Assembly: GCA_028023455.1 (NCBI GenBank)
Contig: JAQFVV010012976.1
Coordinates: 290,981-354,980 of the forward strand
Origin: Epiperipatus broadwayi
Lineage: Eukaryota; Onychophora; Udeonychophora; Euonychophora; Peripatidae
Reading direction: 5' to 3'
Length of the DNA: 64,000 nt
Position 1 is the stretch's first letter. Each line of letters begins with the position of its first letter. The notes under the pieces were generated by a model, which made no database searches, had not been told where the DNA came from, and worked only from the letters and a program-made list of their open reading frames with translations. This document shows, piece by piece, positions 61,532-64,000 of this stretch. The position numbers and the translations under genes are program-made.

Positions 61532-64000
61532 TATCCTGCAAGCTTAATAAAAAAGAAGTGGAATCATGTGATATATGATTTTATTTTTTATATTAATATA
61601 TTATTTGATATAAAAATTATGTTAGTGAATGTTTCTTTATGAAATATTCATTCTACTGATAAATGTTAAGAAAACAGACTTAGTATTTAGTACAGATGAA
61701 TAATATTTCATCAAGATTTTCAAAGATTTGATGGTGTGACTTATGGATTTTGTTGAGTGATGGCAGCAAGACAGAAGTTTTTGTTCAAACTTTTTTTCTG
61801 GGATCCATAGCAACAGAGAAGAAAGCGAAGCACTGGAAAAATGAAAGCAAAGCAAGACTCTAATAGCCTTGAATTTTTTTTTTCTAGTTTTTATTATTAA
61901 TAATATTTTATTATTATTGTTAACAATGTTTAATTAACATGTTAATTAAAAATATGTTTTTTTAGTTTACATATTGAAATAATTTATTTTTTTAATAAAT
62001 AAAAAAAAAATAGGTATCAGAAATTTAATTTCTGAAAGGTAAAAATGAAATACCTATAGTTTAATTTATATTCAGATGATTAAGAAAAGAAGGAAACCAC
62101 TATATATAATTCCAATATTGTCGAAATTATAGGTAACTTGTTATGTATTTTATATCATATTTTAAATATTTTAATTTATATTTCACTTCATTTATTATAT
62201 TGCTTGAATATTAAAGCTAGATGAATCATATTTATATGATTATGAATGTAATGTAAATGTAAGAAAATGCCTTGTGAGTTATCTAAAGATATTTTAAATA
62301 ATTTTTTTGAATCCTTGAATATGCATATATTTTATAACATGATTATGAGTTTTCTAATATATCATTCTGGATAGTATTTTTTGAGATACAGTAATATGAA
62401 AATATTGAACTCAAAATTATCTAATATTATATATGAATGAATGTATAATAATAATAATGAATATTTTATTAAAATTATTTGTGTATATGATGTTTTGAAC
62501 CATATTAAATTTAATATTGGATAATAATTTTGGAAATGTGTTTTAGAGATTATTTTGTGTACTGTGGTTAGTATTTCTTTGTGATGTTAGCAGAATTATT
62601 CAGAATGTGGAAGACAAAGGATAGTGGTCTGGGAAAGTAATTATAAAATGAAATCCTGGTACTAGGGATATTAAAGAAGAATATTATGTGAATCATATTG
62701 TTCTAAATTAAGAACTGAAATACAGGTAACAAATAACTGTATGGACAGTATATGAATAGTTGAATTCTTTCCATAGTTTAGTAAGAGCTCATAAACATGT
62801 GACTTTAAGCACTGTAACCATGAAGTTTTTATACTTGTTTGAGTTCTTATTATATTCATATCCCTCACTATAATCATTATTAATTGCCACTAGATATTGC
62901 ATCATAAATGATAAAGATGGTTAGAATAATAACTAGACTGTTGAAAGTTGTAAATTTTTGTGAATGCCAGTGGAGAGAAAAATTCTATCACAAATGATAT
63001 TCAATTATTAACTATTTATAGTGAATGTGGAAAACTGAATGATTTGAATATTCCTAAAGAATGTTTGATGTTAGAGATCATTAAACTCAAATATTAATGC
63101 ATATTCTGTTGATTGTGATAAAGAATGATGAAAGTGCAATATCTGAATAGATTACAATTTATTAACATAGCGCTATATAAATAAATACCTTATTATAGAT
63201 AATAGATTGTAAAATGAGTAAATAAAGAATTTCAACAAAACAACTACCCTTTAATATAATTTGAATTTTCTATAACAAGGGTGCACTCATAGAAGAGTAA
63301 AATTATAGGATTATTTTAAAATGTTTTAAAAGTAATTAATTTGATAAAATGATGAGTAAAGTTGTTTTAATAACTATACTTTTCTTTATTTAAATTTTGC
63401 TTTCCTAAATATATAAAAGATGTGCTTAATTTTTTTTCAATATTATGTTATATGCTAAGTTTTGAATAAGTGCTAATTTTAATTTAAATCTCATAGTTAA
63501 TAAGCATTATTATAATTATAATTATTTCTAAATAATGTGAAGCATATTATTAGTCAAAGAAGTCATATTTATTTATTGTTATTGTTTATTTTTAACAATG
63601 ACAATAGAATATTGTTGTCATGATAATAGAAATAATAGTATTCTTGCTATAATCTATTATATTCTATTTTATACTTTAAATGGTAAAAATGAAGGCTATT
63701 CAATGTTTATTTATTTTTGTTATGTTTTCTTATGTAAATATTTTAATCTAATTAAGTTTCTTATGTTATTCTATATTATAAATATTTTAATTTTTAAAAA
63801 ATTTATATTGGTGGAAATATACTACTATATTGTTAAATCATAATAAAATTGTTAATATTTTGAAATTAACATCGTCTTGAAAGTTTGATTTGTCTGTTTT
63901 TTCTTTGAATCTTCATATCCACAAATATGATTTATAAAGATTGATTATTTGGAATATTATTTATTTGCACATGATTAATAAAAAATTATTATTATTATTA
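61532..64000. other. AT-rich stretch, nothing recognised
   Basis: Frames at 61637-61855, 62671-62877 and 63598-63843 are low-complexity, lack exon signals and match nothing known to me. (AAT)-type short runs occur near 62448 and at the window end. Confidence 0.5.

Overview
The window is AT-rich, repeat-dominated eukaryotic DNA, most likely from an invertebrate animal. The reasons are intron-style splice signals, an Ig-like domain exon, RTE-clade LINE and Ty3/gypsy remnants, Penelope-like (GIY-YIG) remnants, TTAA-flanked piggyBac-type MITEs and many (TA)n tracts. The species cannot be named from the sequence. I see no complete host gene, no rRNA and no CRISPR array. Nearly all open frames of 60-110 codons are chance ORFs or pieces of transposons.

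Layout. 1-2.1 kb: a foldback with a GIY-YIG tail, a MITE-like foldback interrupted by a tRNA-derived SINE, and copy 1 of dispersed repeat D. 2.5-13.9 kb: a large diverged direct duplication (copy A about 2540-8300, copy B about 9118-13865). Copy A carries an 840-bp foldback retroelement with a 12-bp target duplication, and copy B has the empty site. 13.9-15.2 kb: an LTR-like repeat (family C). 15.7-23.5 kb: a minus-strand LTR retrotransposon with about 2.5-kb LTRs, a frameshifted gag-like frame and a piggyBac-type MITE inside one LTR. 25.0-30.6 kb: a foldback split by a young minus-strand LTR element that has 2.2-kb LTRs, a tRNA-Lys-type primer site and almost no interior. 31.9-32.75 kb: an 850-bp foldback with a clear GIY-YIG endonuclease C-terminus and 15-bp target duplications. 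33.2 kb: a second SINE. 34.7-36.6 kb: a probable solo LTR. 36.77-37.07 kb: a phase 1-1 Ig-like exon on the minus strand, the best host-gene candidate. 37.2-41.2 kb: LINE fragments and a Tigger/pogo-like non-autonomous element. 42.8-46.1 kb: repeat D copy 2 interrupted by a second piggyBac-type MITE, then family C copy 2 with a long AAT microsatellite. 46.1-49.5 kb: a somewhat GC-richer block of unknown origin. 49.5-58.6 kb: a decayed plus-strand Ty3/gypsy element (LTR, PBS, gag, protease, RT, RNase H, integrase, PPT, truncated 3' LTR). 58.6-64 kb: AT-rich DNA with two MITE-like inverted-repeat elements.

The most notable structure is a set of four long foldback elements (1-492, 7046-7885, about 25031-30555 when its inserted LTR element is removed, and 31889-32738). 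In every arm I can fold a short stem-loop bracketed by a CTGA-type box and GAAA, which is the hammerhead ribozyme layout known from Penelope-like elements. Two of the four also encode the same GIY-YIG C-terminal tail. I interpret them as non-autonomous, inverted-terminal Penelope-like derivatives. A second theme is repeated insertion of LTR-type elements into (TA)n tracts.
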